In this document: positions 55,561 to 64,000 of the stretch, one piece after another
Layout: each line of letters starts with the position of its first letter
How positions within the stretch are numbered: position 1 is the first letter of the stretch
Assembly: GCA_014607495.2 (NCBI GenBank)
Contig: CP053161.1
Location: 5,775,115 to 5,839,114, forward strand
Origin: Carposina sasakii
Lineage: Eukaryota > Arthropoda > Insecta > Lepidoptera > Carposinidae
DNA length: 64,000 bases
Reading direction: 5' to 3'
Translations under genes and position numbers: made by a program
The notes under the pieces: model-generated
Told to the model about the DNA's origin: nothing
Seen by the model: only the letters and a program-made list of their open reading frames with translations
The model's database searches: none

Positions 55561-55908
55561 TTGCAATTGGCGACTCAGATTTCTAAATAATTTAAATACG
55601 TGCACGCTCGTTGCAGATGGTCAATTAATTACTATTGAGAATTGGGTTTCTGTGTATCGTTCTGCGTGACGCGAATATAGTTTATAACTCGCATGTCAGT
55701 GTATTGTTGATTTGTTGCTTTAATTTTTACGCTTACAAGAGAGTATATACAATACATTTTTACGTTAATTAACAGTTTTATAAATGAAATTGTATTAGGC
55801 GTTACATTTTAATTTAGTTAATTAACAGGTTTAAAATTTTTTGAACAAAAAAGTTTCATAAATATCATAAGTGGATTTTTTTAAAGTAAATCTACCATCA
55901 TAACTTAC

Positions 55909-56062
55909 GTTTTCCAACCAATACTATCACAGTATCCAAATAAAACACTAAACCATGTCACTGTCACAGATGTTTTGCACCAGATGCGCGACGTAAGTAT
56001 CGAAGTGTGACGCGGGAAGCACGACACGTGCAACCTCGTTGGCGGCTCGAACGCGACTGACT
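55909..56062 (-). other. Candidate non-coding first exon
   Basis: From the proposed start at 56,062 the minus strand is GC-rich (GAGCCGCCAACGAGGTTGC, then CGCGTCACACTTCG) until the donor AAC|GTAAGT at 55,909/55,908. The only ATGs give very short frames (ATGGTTTAG), which fits a 5' UTR. The next exon could be 37,067-37,146. A neighbouring minus frame of 78 codons (55,905-56,141) starts upstream of the promoter and ignores the splice site; I reject it as coding. Confidence 0.5.
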
Positions 56063-56066
56063 GAAA
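56030..56066 (-). promoter_or_regulatory. Insect-type core promoter (Inr + DPE)
   Basis: The minus strand reads TTTCAGTCAGTCGCG. Taking A of the first TCAGTC as +1 (56,062), positions +28 to +33 are GGTTGC, matching the downstream promoter element RGWYVT at five of six places. No TATA box is at -30. TATA-less Inr/DPE promoters are standard in arthropods. A second TCAGTC overlaps 4 bp later. Confidence 0.5.
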
Positions 56067-56146
56067 CCGGCGCACGCGCAGAGGAATGATCCACAAGTCA
56101 AGTCGGCACGAAACGAAATCGCATAAGTAAATTTGTTGCAATTTTA

Positions 56147-56166
56147 CGACGACGACGACGACGACT
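56147..56166. repeat. (ACG)n microsatellite
   Basis: About six ACG units, roughly 85-105 bp upstream of the candidate TSS. Confidence 0.9.
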
Positions 56167-56454
56167 CGTAATAAATGGAAAAGTGGTTCCGATCATGTGT
56201 AAATAATTACGTTTCCTACATACGTTAACATTTACCGGCTCCTTTGATGATGAGCCTTAAGTTTTTAATCTCGGCTTTCGCTCGTTCTTGTTCGGTTTAT
56301 GAACTCTATTTATGTGCAAGTTAGCACGCTATTTAGTTGACCGTGGAGGTATGTTACGATTGTACCATCAAAACCTGGATTACAATTCTATCTTATTTGA
56401 TCCGTGGGTTAATCCGTCTGGGTGTTAAATCTGTGGATCCTTCGGTAGGCTTAT

Positions 56455-56610
56455 TATTACGGATTACGCAATAGCAATACATCAGCGAAATTTGTAAATT
56501 TTCACATTGAAATATAAAATACCTTTTTGTTACGTAGTACAAAGCTTATAAGCGTTCAGCGAATATAGTACAATTTTTAGCGCATAGGTTTCGGTACGTA
56601 ATGCAGAGGC
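56455..56610. mobile_element. MITE-6 relative, decayed
   Basis: GATTACGCAATAGCAATACA and TTCACATTGAAATATAAAAT to GGTACGTAATG follow MITE-6 loosely. Confidence 0.45.
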
Positions 56611-57724
56611 GGGTCAGAGGCCAACATGCATTAAACCCTATATCTAGTTTAACCAAATAAGTGTCGAAGACAACTTTGGCATATTATTATGTTAAAATAA
56701 TATGGGCTAATAATGAATAATAATATAAATAATAATGAGCGTTTATTCCGCAAATACGCATCTATCAAGTAATTTATATTATCCCTAATTAAATTTACAC
56801 ATAAAAAGTTGATGCAAGCGACCCTTATCAAGAACACATAAATAACTATGTAGCACGTTATATCTACAATAAACGCTACGCTAACGCAAATATTGTCTAA
56901 ACAAAAGACATCAACGAGCGCGTCAGTCCTGCGCAGGCGCATACAAAGTTTATATCGACGAAATCGATGTATTATTATTATAGTTTAGGTGGTTAAAATA
57001 GTTGAATAAATAATTACTATCTAGTTTTAACTACGGTTTATTGAAAAAAAACCAGATCGATCTGCTATTGTTAAGAAAATTGGCCAAAACACGCATAGAT
57101 ATGTCACTTTCAGTTAATAAAGTTTCAATGAGTGATGATGATCACGACAAGGCATTATTTATTAATAAATATTAAGTTTTATTAATTTATCATCACTTTG
57201 AACTACCAAAAAGATAGGGGGCTGGACGCAAAAAGTTTCTGTTAAGTCAAGTGGAATATTTATTGGTGATGACATCGACTAATAAATAAGTTTATTTAGG
57301 CTAAGGAATAAATAATTATTTAGCTAAAACTCAGACAGAGATATTTGTCTTAGCCCAGCACGTGAGTAAATATTGAGCAGTAAAATTAATAGCACCTATT
57401 GAGATCTATTTTAAAGTCCAATTTCGTAGTACTGTTATTTGCTATTTTGATTAACAATGAGAATATAGTTGGCAATAAAATTGCCATGACTTTGATCACG
57501 GACGCCATATAAATATCGGAGTTGCCATTCCTTGCGCCATTAAAGTATATGAGTAACAAAGAACAAAACTGCGAATATTAATGAGTAAAAATATTAACGT
57601 ACTGCTATATCGCACAGATTTCACAACTGATGAACTGGATTTATTTTGTTAAAATATCTTTCACTGTCGCTTACCTATCATTCTAATAGGTATATCATAT
57701 CATATACTAATTGTATATAACTTA
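56611..57724. other. No recognisable feature
   Basis: AT-rich except GCGCGTCAGTCCTGCGCAGG at about 56,918-56,937. The 97-codon minus frame (56,649-56,942) is isoleucine/leucine rich without a family. No repeat recognised. Confidence 0.45.
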
Positions 57725-58469
57725 TACAGGATGTTTGTGACAGCCAGGCAAATATTGATATGGCGACTTTAGATCATGATTCTGAGGCCAAAACCACTGA
57801 AAATTTTCCTACATTTTTTCATTTTTCCTGAAAAAAATTGTGTAGCTCGTTTAAGTAGGCTTTAGATAATGACCTAAAAACAAAACTCAAAAACCTTCAA
57901 TTAACTGATCAACCCCAATGGATAGTCACAAGTGATCCAAAAAAAAACAGCAGTGTATAAATCACACAATAACCAATAAGCCCATTTAACTAGTCACAGG
58001 ATCGCCCGATACAATTGGCGCGGGAAGCAAACATTGCGGATAATCAAATTAAAAATGCATTTCCTGCGAGTATTAACACTGTCGTATAATATAAAATTAT
58101 TAATAAAGAAATGGAAAAAATTCCTCACCCGGGTGGGAATCGAACCCACGACCTCTGCATTCCGCGTGTCAGTGCTTAACCACTGAGCCACCGGGTCATT
58201 ACTCGGAGACGAATTTTACCATTTTTTCAAATTACATATTGGCAACGTATTTTTCATCCCGATAGCTATACACTGCCAAATCTCGCAAACAAAGCTGAAT
58301 CCCTCACACAATGTTTAAAGATGAAACACACCATATCTAACGGATATTATGGAGAAGTGTTTTTATAAATTTATCTTAATCAAGATATTATATATTATAA
58401 AATGTCGTTTAACTCAAAACAATGGTTCTTGTTCAGTATTTCAGTATTTGCCTGGCGTCACACCCTGTA
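57725..58469. mobile_element. MITE-3 with SINE-D inside
   Basis: CAGGATGTTTGTGACAGCC at 57,727 and CCTGGCGTCACACCCTG ending at 58,467 are inverted ends flanked by TA. At 741 bp (including about 110 bp of SINE-D) it is the most complete copy. No transposase. Confidence 0.8.
58089..58200 (-). mobile_element. SINE-D, both Pol III boxes intact
   Basis: Minus strand: TGGCTCAGTGG (box A), GGTTCGATTCC (box B), then GAATTTTTTCCATTTC and the AT tail. It lies within MITE-3. Confidence 0.85.
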
Positions 58470-58903
58470 TTATGTCTATTCTTATCGTATTATCATTTCA
58501 GTCATGAGAAGTCTACCGCTGAACATAGACCTCCCCCAATGACCTCCACTGCGATAGGTTGGACTGCAACCAACTCTAGCACTCACTATGGGTGCGCCCA
58601 CCACCGGGCCCTTCACCCTCCACTAACCCTCGGATCTGATAACTCATAACTGCGAAAACAAGCACTTGCACTACCTACAATCCCCACGAGAAATCAGATC
58701 CGAGCACCTAGCATACAAGATAATACATCGCACTATTCCGAAATCAAAAACTAGATTAATAATCTACATATGTTTCGCCAACACCCGTGGCATCCTCAGG
58801 ATTATAGAAATTAGTAAACCACTAATTATGAAACTCTTAAAACCCAACCAATAGTTAATGTTTGAACTTCCGAATTGTAACGCCTAATACAATTTCATTT
58901 GAC
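58470..58903. other. Possible LINE end at 58,500-58,625, otherwise nothing
   Basis: AGTCTACCGCTGAACATAGA then CTCCCCCAATG is similar to, but diverged from, the minus-strand RTE-like 3' end. The rest is unassigned. Confidence 0.35.
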
Positions 58904-59165
58904 GGCCGATTGGTGTAGTTGGTAGTGGCCCTGCCTGCGACGCCATAGGTCCTGGGTTCGAATCCCGGTAGGTGCAAACATTGATGTGATGAATATCGAT
59001 GTTTGTTTCCGAGTCATGGATGTTTATATACTTATCTATGTATTTATATACTGTTGCTTAGTACCCACGACACAAGACCTTAGGGATCTTAGTGTGGGAC
59101 TAGGTCAATGTGTTGTGAAGTGTGTGAATAATTATTATTTATTATTATTATTTATTATTATTATT
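58904..59165 (+). mobile_element. SINE-F, tRNA-derived
   Basis: The head contains GATTGGTGTAGTTGG (box A) and GGTTCGAATCCCGG (box B), then a body with GATGTTTGTTTCCGAGTC, GCTTAGTACCCACGAC and GATCTTAGTGTGGGACTAG, and a tail of repeated TTATTATTA. A target duplication is not clear. A real tRNA gene is unlikely because a SINE body follows and the acceptor stem does not pair. Confidence 0.8.
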
Positions 59166-59739
59166 TATTTACAACTCTACCACACTCCCACATCCACGTA
59201 CCTACCGGTTTCTTTTCCTATAAGCTTTATGTTTATTATGCGTTTTATGTGTATCTAACCAACCGGCCTATAATATTGCAAACAAAACTTTCCTTTCCGT
59301 TACAACAGTAGGCAAGCTTAATATGCTTGGAAAACTTTGAAGAAAACCCGTGAAAGCACGTGTTGGCACTGCCATTGTATGGAGTACACTGTGAATGAGT
59401 TGCATGATGTCTTACTAATTAAACTGCTTGGATATTTAGATGTTTTTTAGACTTTCCAGCAATACCTACTGAACGAACTTTGATAAAATTTCAGCTGTTA
59501 TATAGCTTATGTATAAGGCTATGTATGTAGCACCGTAGAATAACGAGTCGTCAGAAAGAGTCATCAATGAGGGCTCGCCAAATCGAGAAATATTATAACT
59601 TTTAAAAAAATGTATCTACCTTATAAAGAAGACACGAGAAATATTATAACTTTTTTAAATGTACCTACCTTGTAAAGAAGACAAATAAAACAACGATACC
59701 ACTTAAACCCTGTAAATTAAATGAAATGATTAATTATTT
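59166..59739. other. No family; short local duplication
   Basis: GAAATATTATAACTTTT occurs at 59,586 and again at 59,638, each followed by a similar TACCTT.TAAAGAAGACA stretch, a tandem duplication of about 52 bp. Confidence 0.5.
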
Positions 59740-60044
59740 GCTCAAAACATATATACATAATACATATAATCACGCCTTTATCCCTTACGGGGTAGGCAGA
59801 GCACCAAGGGCCGATAGAACCACATGGTGCCACTTCTGACCAATTTTGAGGGTATAGTTGAGATGTTCGGTTAGTAGTAACAGGTGGTCAGCCCATCGCC
59901 TACAAAACACCAAGACCCTCTTGTCCCTTTACTGACTTGTACAGTATGCCCGGGAAGAGAAGCAGCTGTAGTATTATACTTTTTTTTTTCACTCCAAGAG
60001 CAGCATAGAAGTAACAATAAATAATAATAAATAGCTCAAAACAT
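59740..60044 (+). mobile_element. SINE-B, full length, 11-bp target duplication
   Basis: GCTCAAAACAT lies at 59,740-59,750 and 60,034-60,044. The 283-bp element has every segment: CGCCTTTATCCCTTACGGGG, GGGCCGATAGAACCACATGG, GTTCGGTTAGTAGTAAC, CCCATCGCCTACAAAAC, GAAGAGAAGCAGCTGTAG, and an (ATA)n tail. No tRNA-like head is visible. This is the reference for the other SINE-B copies. Confidence 0.9.
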
Positions 60045-62426
60045 GTAACAATAAATCTATTAATATATATAGGTATATACCTACTATCACGCCTTCATTC
60101 AAAATTCGCTATCACATAGTAAAAACGAAACCTGTGTCATTCATATCTGCTTTCCCGTCACCATCCATCAACATCACAGTTCAAGAAACAGTGAAAGTGA
60201 TATACTGGGCTTATTATGAAGGAAGGACTGGTAGGAGATGCGACGGTCAAGATAATATATTCTAGAGATAATATATTATAAGATAATATAATATAGTCTA
60301 CGAGCCAAAGCATGGCCCATTCACCGGCTAAGGTTAAGAAAGAAAAGGTATGCTGAACGAAATTCTAGACATTTTGCTGTCAAATGTCATTTTAAACATT
60401 GTCTAAACTTAGACGTGTTTTTGTAATAACATCGATAGATTTTGGACATCAAATTTCGTATAACTACACATTCTCCATATACAGTTAATAATAATTATAT
60501 AATAATAATAATTTTATTTATTTCAATGTACACAAATTATTTGGTTATTAATGTTATTATTACACATATATTATAAATAATTATTAGTGTACACTGCAGC
60601 AGATTAAATTTTACGTACGTTAGCAATGATACCCACACTAGGCTAATACCTCCCAAGTAACACACCTGGGTGGTAAATAACTCTTATATCATATACATTA
60701 AAAACCTTAGGTGAAAATAGCGGCTATGATCAAGTGGTATATGGGTTCCAAAAACCCATAAACAACTCAAATAGAATCAAGCGGAGAAAAATTGCAAGCT
60801 ATTTTTGATTCCTAATGGGTTCGATAGAGGTTCTTAGGATCACTATGGGTGATAATTAGAACACGGGGTGCAAATTGTCTCTAGCGAACAAATAATTGAA
60901 TAATTGAATGAGTGATTTTAAGCGACCGTATTTCTGTTTCTGACTAAACGTTCTACATTTTAATATTAACGACGCAAAAATTCATTTTGCAGTGTTGTAA
61001 TATCAAATATTCTTCTTTCATATTTAATTGTAGCTCAAAATCCTTGAGAATGTGTTTTTACTGTATAACTATTATGTTATTTCTTTATAGATTTTTGTGC
61101 GCCGCCTTCGATTTGCATAAGTTTAGTTGAAAAATAATGTGAAAGCTAATAAAACTTATAACCTCACTTTTTTAAAACAAACTGTTTAAAAAGCAAACTT
61201 TTAATAATGGCAGACTTTAATGTAATAAAATTGTATTGAATAAAGACCACTTTTAAGAACTCCATCTTTAAAACATGGCGATGAAGTAAGACTCTTAAAG
61301 TTCTTGAATTTACCTATTTACACCCCATTTAGAGGTGAGAGTGCTTAAAATCAGCCATTTGCCACCTTTGAGTGACAAATCAGTACATGATATAGCGCAC
61401 AAGTATTTTTAGAACTTTTAGTTTGAAACAGGTGTACATACACTTCCCAGTGCCCCCGATTCAAACTTATTTACGCGTTGGAGTGGCATAACAGTGTAAA
61501 TTAGAAGTTAGGGTTACAATAATTTTAAGTTCCAAAATGGCTATAGTATGGTCCGTTTTGTTGCTACATGTTATATAATACTTCAATATACTACCCATTT
61601 CGAAGTACAAGTGCTAAATCGGAGAATGTTATTACTAATATCTAAAGGTGTCTTAAAAGTGATTTTTAAACCCTGTTTGACATCATTAGTACAGTAACAT
61701 ATAAAAATTCTCTATGCTGCTATAAGTAGAAATTTCGACCTTATGCCACCCTAAGAAATATAATGGATACCTAAAACTTTTATAAGCAACTACGGATGAT
61801 AGAAAGAACTTATATAAAACTTTAAGATGTATTTTCAGCTGGAAGTTTTACCTGACACTGATATACCTAATAGCTTATTTCTAACTTGAATTTTAAAATA
61901 AGTTGCAAAATTCACTTATGAGCTAGTTGGGCTGTCTTGTGGATATCGCGGTTATTTAACATGTAGAAAAAATAATAAAACCACAATAAATATCTGAATT
62001 ATGTAGTTAACAAAAATACACATAGTTAGAGACTTTTACCACAATTAATGTCTGATATACAAGTATATCCTTATAATGTACAACAAACGAATCGAACAAA
62101 ATAAAAAAGTTATATTTTAGTATTTCGAATAAGTAAATAGACGTTTTTATCACCTCCTCTTCGTCATTCCTTTACGATGCACATATATTTCGGCTCATAT
62201 ATGTATACCTTTATACGATGGCAATAGGAATCAGATTAGAATGTCACGCTCGGGAGCATCCCAATAGCCATATCTTGGAGTGAGTCGGGAAAGCCGCCTG
62301 TCAAAAGTTGGCTATCTGACTATTACACCGAGACATAATACTACTTAATATTACGTAATACGTGATTTATCGCGGTGGTATCGAATTTAAATACTATAGG
62401 GCGTAATAGAAAGAGTCTTGTCTTCT
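60045..62426. other. Long unassigned AT-rich stretch
   Basis: About 2.4 kb with no family recognised. An AT-rich local repeat (GATAATATATT) occurs at 60,249-60,295. Confidence 0.45.
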
Positions 62427-62545
62427 GCCTATTGCAGTCCACTGCTGGACGTAGGCCTCCCCCAGGGCACGCCACAAGGCTGCTGCCATAGTTGGTTTTG
62501 CCCATAGTCACCACGCTGGGCAGGCGGGTTAGTGACCGCAATAGA
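62427..62545 (-). mobile_element. SINE-A, 3' half
   Basis: GCCTATTGCAGTCCACTGCT through GGGCAGGCGGGTTAGTGACC. It forms an inverted pair with the plus-strand copy 130 bp away. The 162-codon minus frame across both is antisense repeat, not a gene. Confidence 0.75.
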
Positions 62546-62671
62546 AAGGGTATGTAAGGAGAAATAACATAAAATAGCCCATAATGAATATACCCAAGCA
62601 TATAAAACCTGTCCTGTCCACAATATTCCAAACTAGAAACTGTATATTTATCAAAATAGTTTACAAATGCC

Positions 62672-62954
62672 ATATAATAATCCGGCCACGTGGTGCCGGC
62701 AGAGTAGAATTCGTACCACCCCATGTCTGGCCGTGGGTATCGTACGAGGTGATTAAAAGTTTCCGGGAGTTGGGCAGCAGCGCCTCCCGTGTTGACAACA
62801 TAGTCCAAAATACAAACTGCGGTCACCAACCCGCCTGCCCAGCGTGGTGACTATGGGCAAATACCCCCCATGGCAATCTTGTGGCGTGCCCTAGAGGAGG
62901 CCTACATCCAGCAATGGACTGCAATAGGCTGAAGATGATGATGATATAATAATC
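62672..62954 (+). mobile_element. SINE-A, full length, 11-bp target duplication
   Basis: ATATAATAATC lies at 62,672-62,682 and 62,944-62,954. The 261-bp element begins near CACGTGGTGCCGGCAGAGTA and ends CAATAGGCTGAAGATGATG. Confidence 0.9.
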
Positions 62955-62959
62955 ATCAG

Positions 62960-63125
62960 CTGTATCTCCTTCCGTGCATGTCGTAAGAGTCGACTAATCA
63001 ACTCATCATCATAATCAACTCCGTCATTGGGGTAGCCAGAACTTCAGGAGTATAGAGGAGATGCCACTGCAACATTTAGCATAATTGGGACATATGAAAA
63101 TGATTAGTGACAAGTTGCTAGCTTA
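62960..63125. mobile_element. Two opposing Rep-C pieces
   Basis: 62,965-63,002 is the plus-strand start (CGTGCATGTCGTAAGAGTCG). 63,028-63,125 is a minus-strand body (GGGTAGCCAGAACTTCAGG to GACAAGTTGCTAGCTTAG). An inversion or two insertions would explain it. Confidence 0.55.
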
Positions 63126-63279
63126 GGGGTCATCCATAAATTACGTAACACTCTTTGTCACAGCTGGTCACATTTGTAAGATCCCCCCTCCCTAGTGTGA
63201 CGTCACATTTAGCTTTTTTTGCAAATTTATATTTAGAGATTATTGAGTAAAAATGTGACGTCACGAAATTTAGGACCCC
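63126..63279. mobile_element. Small MITE with GGGGTC ends
   Basis: GGGGTCATCCATAAATTACG at the left and GTGACGTCACGAAATTTAGG then ACCCC at the right are imperfect inverted ends. TGACGTCAC appears twice inside. The phrase GGGTCATCCATAAATTACGT is familiar from many insect genomes. Confidence 0.55.
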
Positions 63280-63284
63280 ACCCA

Positions 63285-63348
63285 GTTTCAGTAACTAATT
63301 ACTGAAACAAGAAGTAATTTGTCTTATTTCAGTAATTAGTTACTGAAA
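63285..63348. repeat. Paired inverted repeat, TTTCAGTAACTAATTACTG
   Basis: A 22-bp unit at 63,286-63,307 and its exact reverse complement at 63,327-63,348 are 19 nt apart. Each unit is itself nearly palindromic, so several alternative hairpins are possible. Confidence 0.85.
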
Positions 63349-63440
63349 CAAGACTGACTAGGAAAAGTTAATTTATGAGAAGAGGTTAAAAAATGCGTTT
63401 AGGTACATAACTGTCTTTTTATTTATGTTAATGGAACTCG

Positions 63441-63666
63441 CGTCCAACCTAGAGTAATTTCAGAATTAAAGTAGAATATGAACAAATCTGTCGTAGAACC
63501 AATGGATAGTGGAGTAAACGGGTTCTCAAAGGGAGACGGACCGGCCAGATGGACCGATGACTTAAAGAGGACGGCTGGTAGTGACTGGATGGCAAAAACG
63601 GGAGATCGAGCCATGTGACGTACACTGGGGGAGGCCTACGTCCAGCAGTGGACTGCAATAGGCTGA
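63441..63666 (+). pseudogene. RTE-like LINE ORF C-terminus
   Basis: A plus frame reads PARWTDDLKRTAGSDWMAK, then GDRAM, a stop where W is expected (TGA), then RTLGEAYVQQWTAIG and stop at 63,664-63,666, followed by (GAC)n(GAT). Upstream sequence (ICRRTNG..W) continues the ORF in another frame. Dead and 5'-truncated. Confidence 0.75.
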
Positions 63667-63847
63667 CGACGACGACGATGATCGAATGGCAAATATTAAT
63701 AACAAGAGAAGTAAACGGAATTATGATTAAGAACTTCGGTATAAAATCTAATCCATATATATTCTCCCCCACTTCTTATCTCATATAGGACCTAAAATAG
63801 AAACAAATATCATACATATATACACACAGGAGCACGAACTAGATCCA

Positions 63848-63915
63848 GTGGACCTCATTCTCGATCCTACAATTTCTGCCTAATTTTTTGGAACACAGCC
63901 GTCTGTATGTATGTA
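63848..63915 (+). mobile_element. Rep-C 3' part
   Basis: CATTCTCGATCCTACAATTT, then TGGAACACAGCCGTCTGTAT and GTATGTA. Confidence 0.55.
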
Positions 63916-64000
63916 TACAGGGTGATTTTTGGTCGTCAACGTTCCCGAAAACTATGGAATCTCCTCATCATCACGATCATTTTTCTCCATGGAAGCATAC
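63916..64000 (+). mobile_element. MITE-2, cut by window end
   Basis: TA then CAGGGTGATTTTTGGTCG, matching 3,092 onward through the last base of the window. Confidence 0.8.

Noticed and set aside
55905..56141. 78-codon minus frame over the candidate first exon
   Set aside because: It begins upstream of the initiator motif and runs across the GTAAGT donor, so it conflicts with the better-supported leader-exon reading.
58904..58980. True tRNA gene at the SINE-F head
   Set aside because: A conserved non-tRNA body and a TTATTATTA tail follow; another body fragment is at 6.8 kb.
62341..62829. Longest open frame in the window (162 codons, minus)
   Set aside because: It is the antisense translation of two SINE-A copies and the sequence between them; the same peptides appear antisense to other SINE-A copies.
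1..64000. CRISPR arrays, bacterial operons or prophage
   Set aside because: No spaced identical repeats with unique spacers, no dense coding, no ribosome-binding pattern; the window is plainly eukaryotic.

Overview
This is AT-rich eukaryotic DNA with no intact protein-coding gene. The longest open frames (about 100 to 160 codons) run through repeats or lack any protein-like pattern. The repeat content points to a lepidopteran insect (an inference): many small Helitrons ending in CTAG that sit between A and T, RTE-like and CR1/jockey-like LINE 3' ends, tRNA-derived SINEs, and Tc1/mariner-type MITEs beginning CAGGGTG inside a TA. I read the window as intronic or intergenic sequence built from nested transposable elements.

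The only host-gene signal is on the minus strand. At 55,909-56,066 there is an insect-type core promoter (TCAGTC initiator, downstream element at +28) and a GC-rich leader ending in AAC|GTAAGT. At 37,067-37,146 an 80-nt CpG-rich block is bounded by a strong acceptor (pyrimidine tract, TTTCAG) and a GTATGT donor, and it carries an ATG. These could be exons 1 and 2 of one gene transcribed leftward across an 18.8-kb intron, with the rest lying left of the window. This is a hypothesis.

Family names used below are local labels. SINE-A is about 262 bp and shares its 3' end with the RTE-like LINE. SINE-B begins near CACGCCTTTATCCC. Rep-C contains AGAGTCGACTAAGG. SINE-D, SINE-E and SINE-F are tRNA-derived. 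MITE-1 has CAGGGTGTAAC ends, MITE-2 CAGGGTGATTTTTG, MITE-3 CAGGATGTTTGTGACAG, MITE-4 AGGGCCGATTTTTC, MITE-5 GGGGGCCAATTCTC, and MITE-6 CTGATTAC plus an AGCAAAGC subterminal motif. Helitrons H1, H2 and H3 are three related end types.

Layout: 0-6 kb has SINE-A, a SINE B/A mosaic, MITEs and a Helitron with a foldback at its end. 6-12 kb has a SINE-B with a template-switch palindrome, a 558-bp long-TIR element and a SINE-D with a 14-bp target duplication. 12-16 kb is nearly featureless. 16-21 kb has Helitrons, a GC-rich block and a Helitron-split SINE-E. 22.2-23.3 kb holds a 1.1-kb nested palindrome, the most striking structure here: a long-TIR element sits at the central TTAA of a 308-bp palindromic MITE. 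24-31 kb has a Helitron inside a MITE, a hAT-like element, a complete SINE-E and a Helitron with a 127-bp tandem array. 33-44 kb has a CR1-like LINE tail, MITEs, the candidate exon and Helitrons. 44-54 kb is sparse, with a full-length SINE-A and an RTE-like LINE tail. 54-57 kb is repeat-poor and holds the candidate promoter. 57-64 kb has a MITE-3 with SINE-D inside, complete SINE-F, SINE-B and SINE-A copies, and another RTE-like tail.

Family assignments rest on visible motifs, terminal structure and memory of lepidopteran repeats; no database search was possible.
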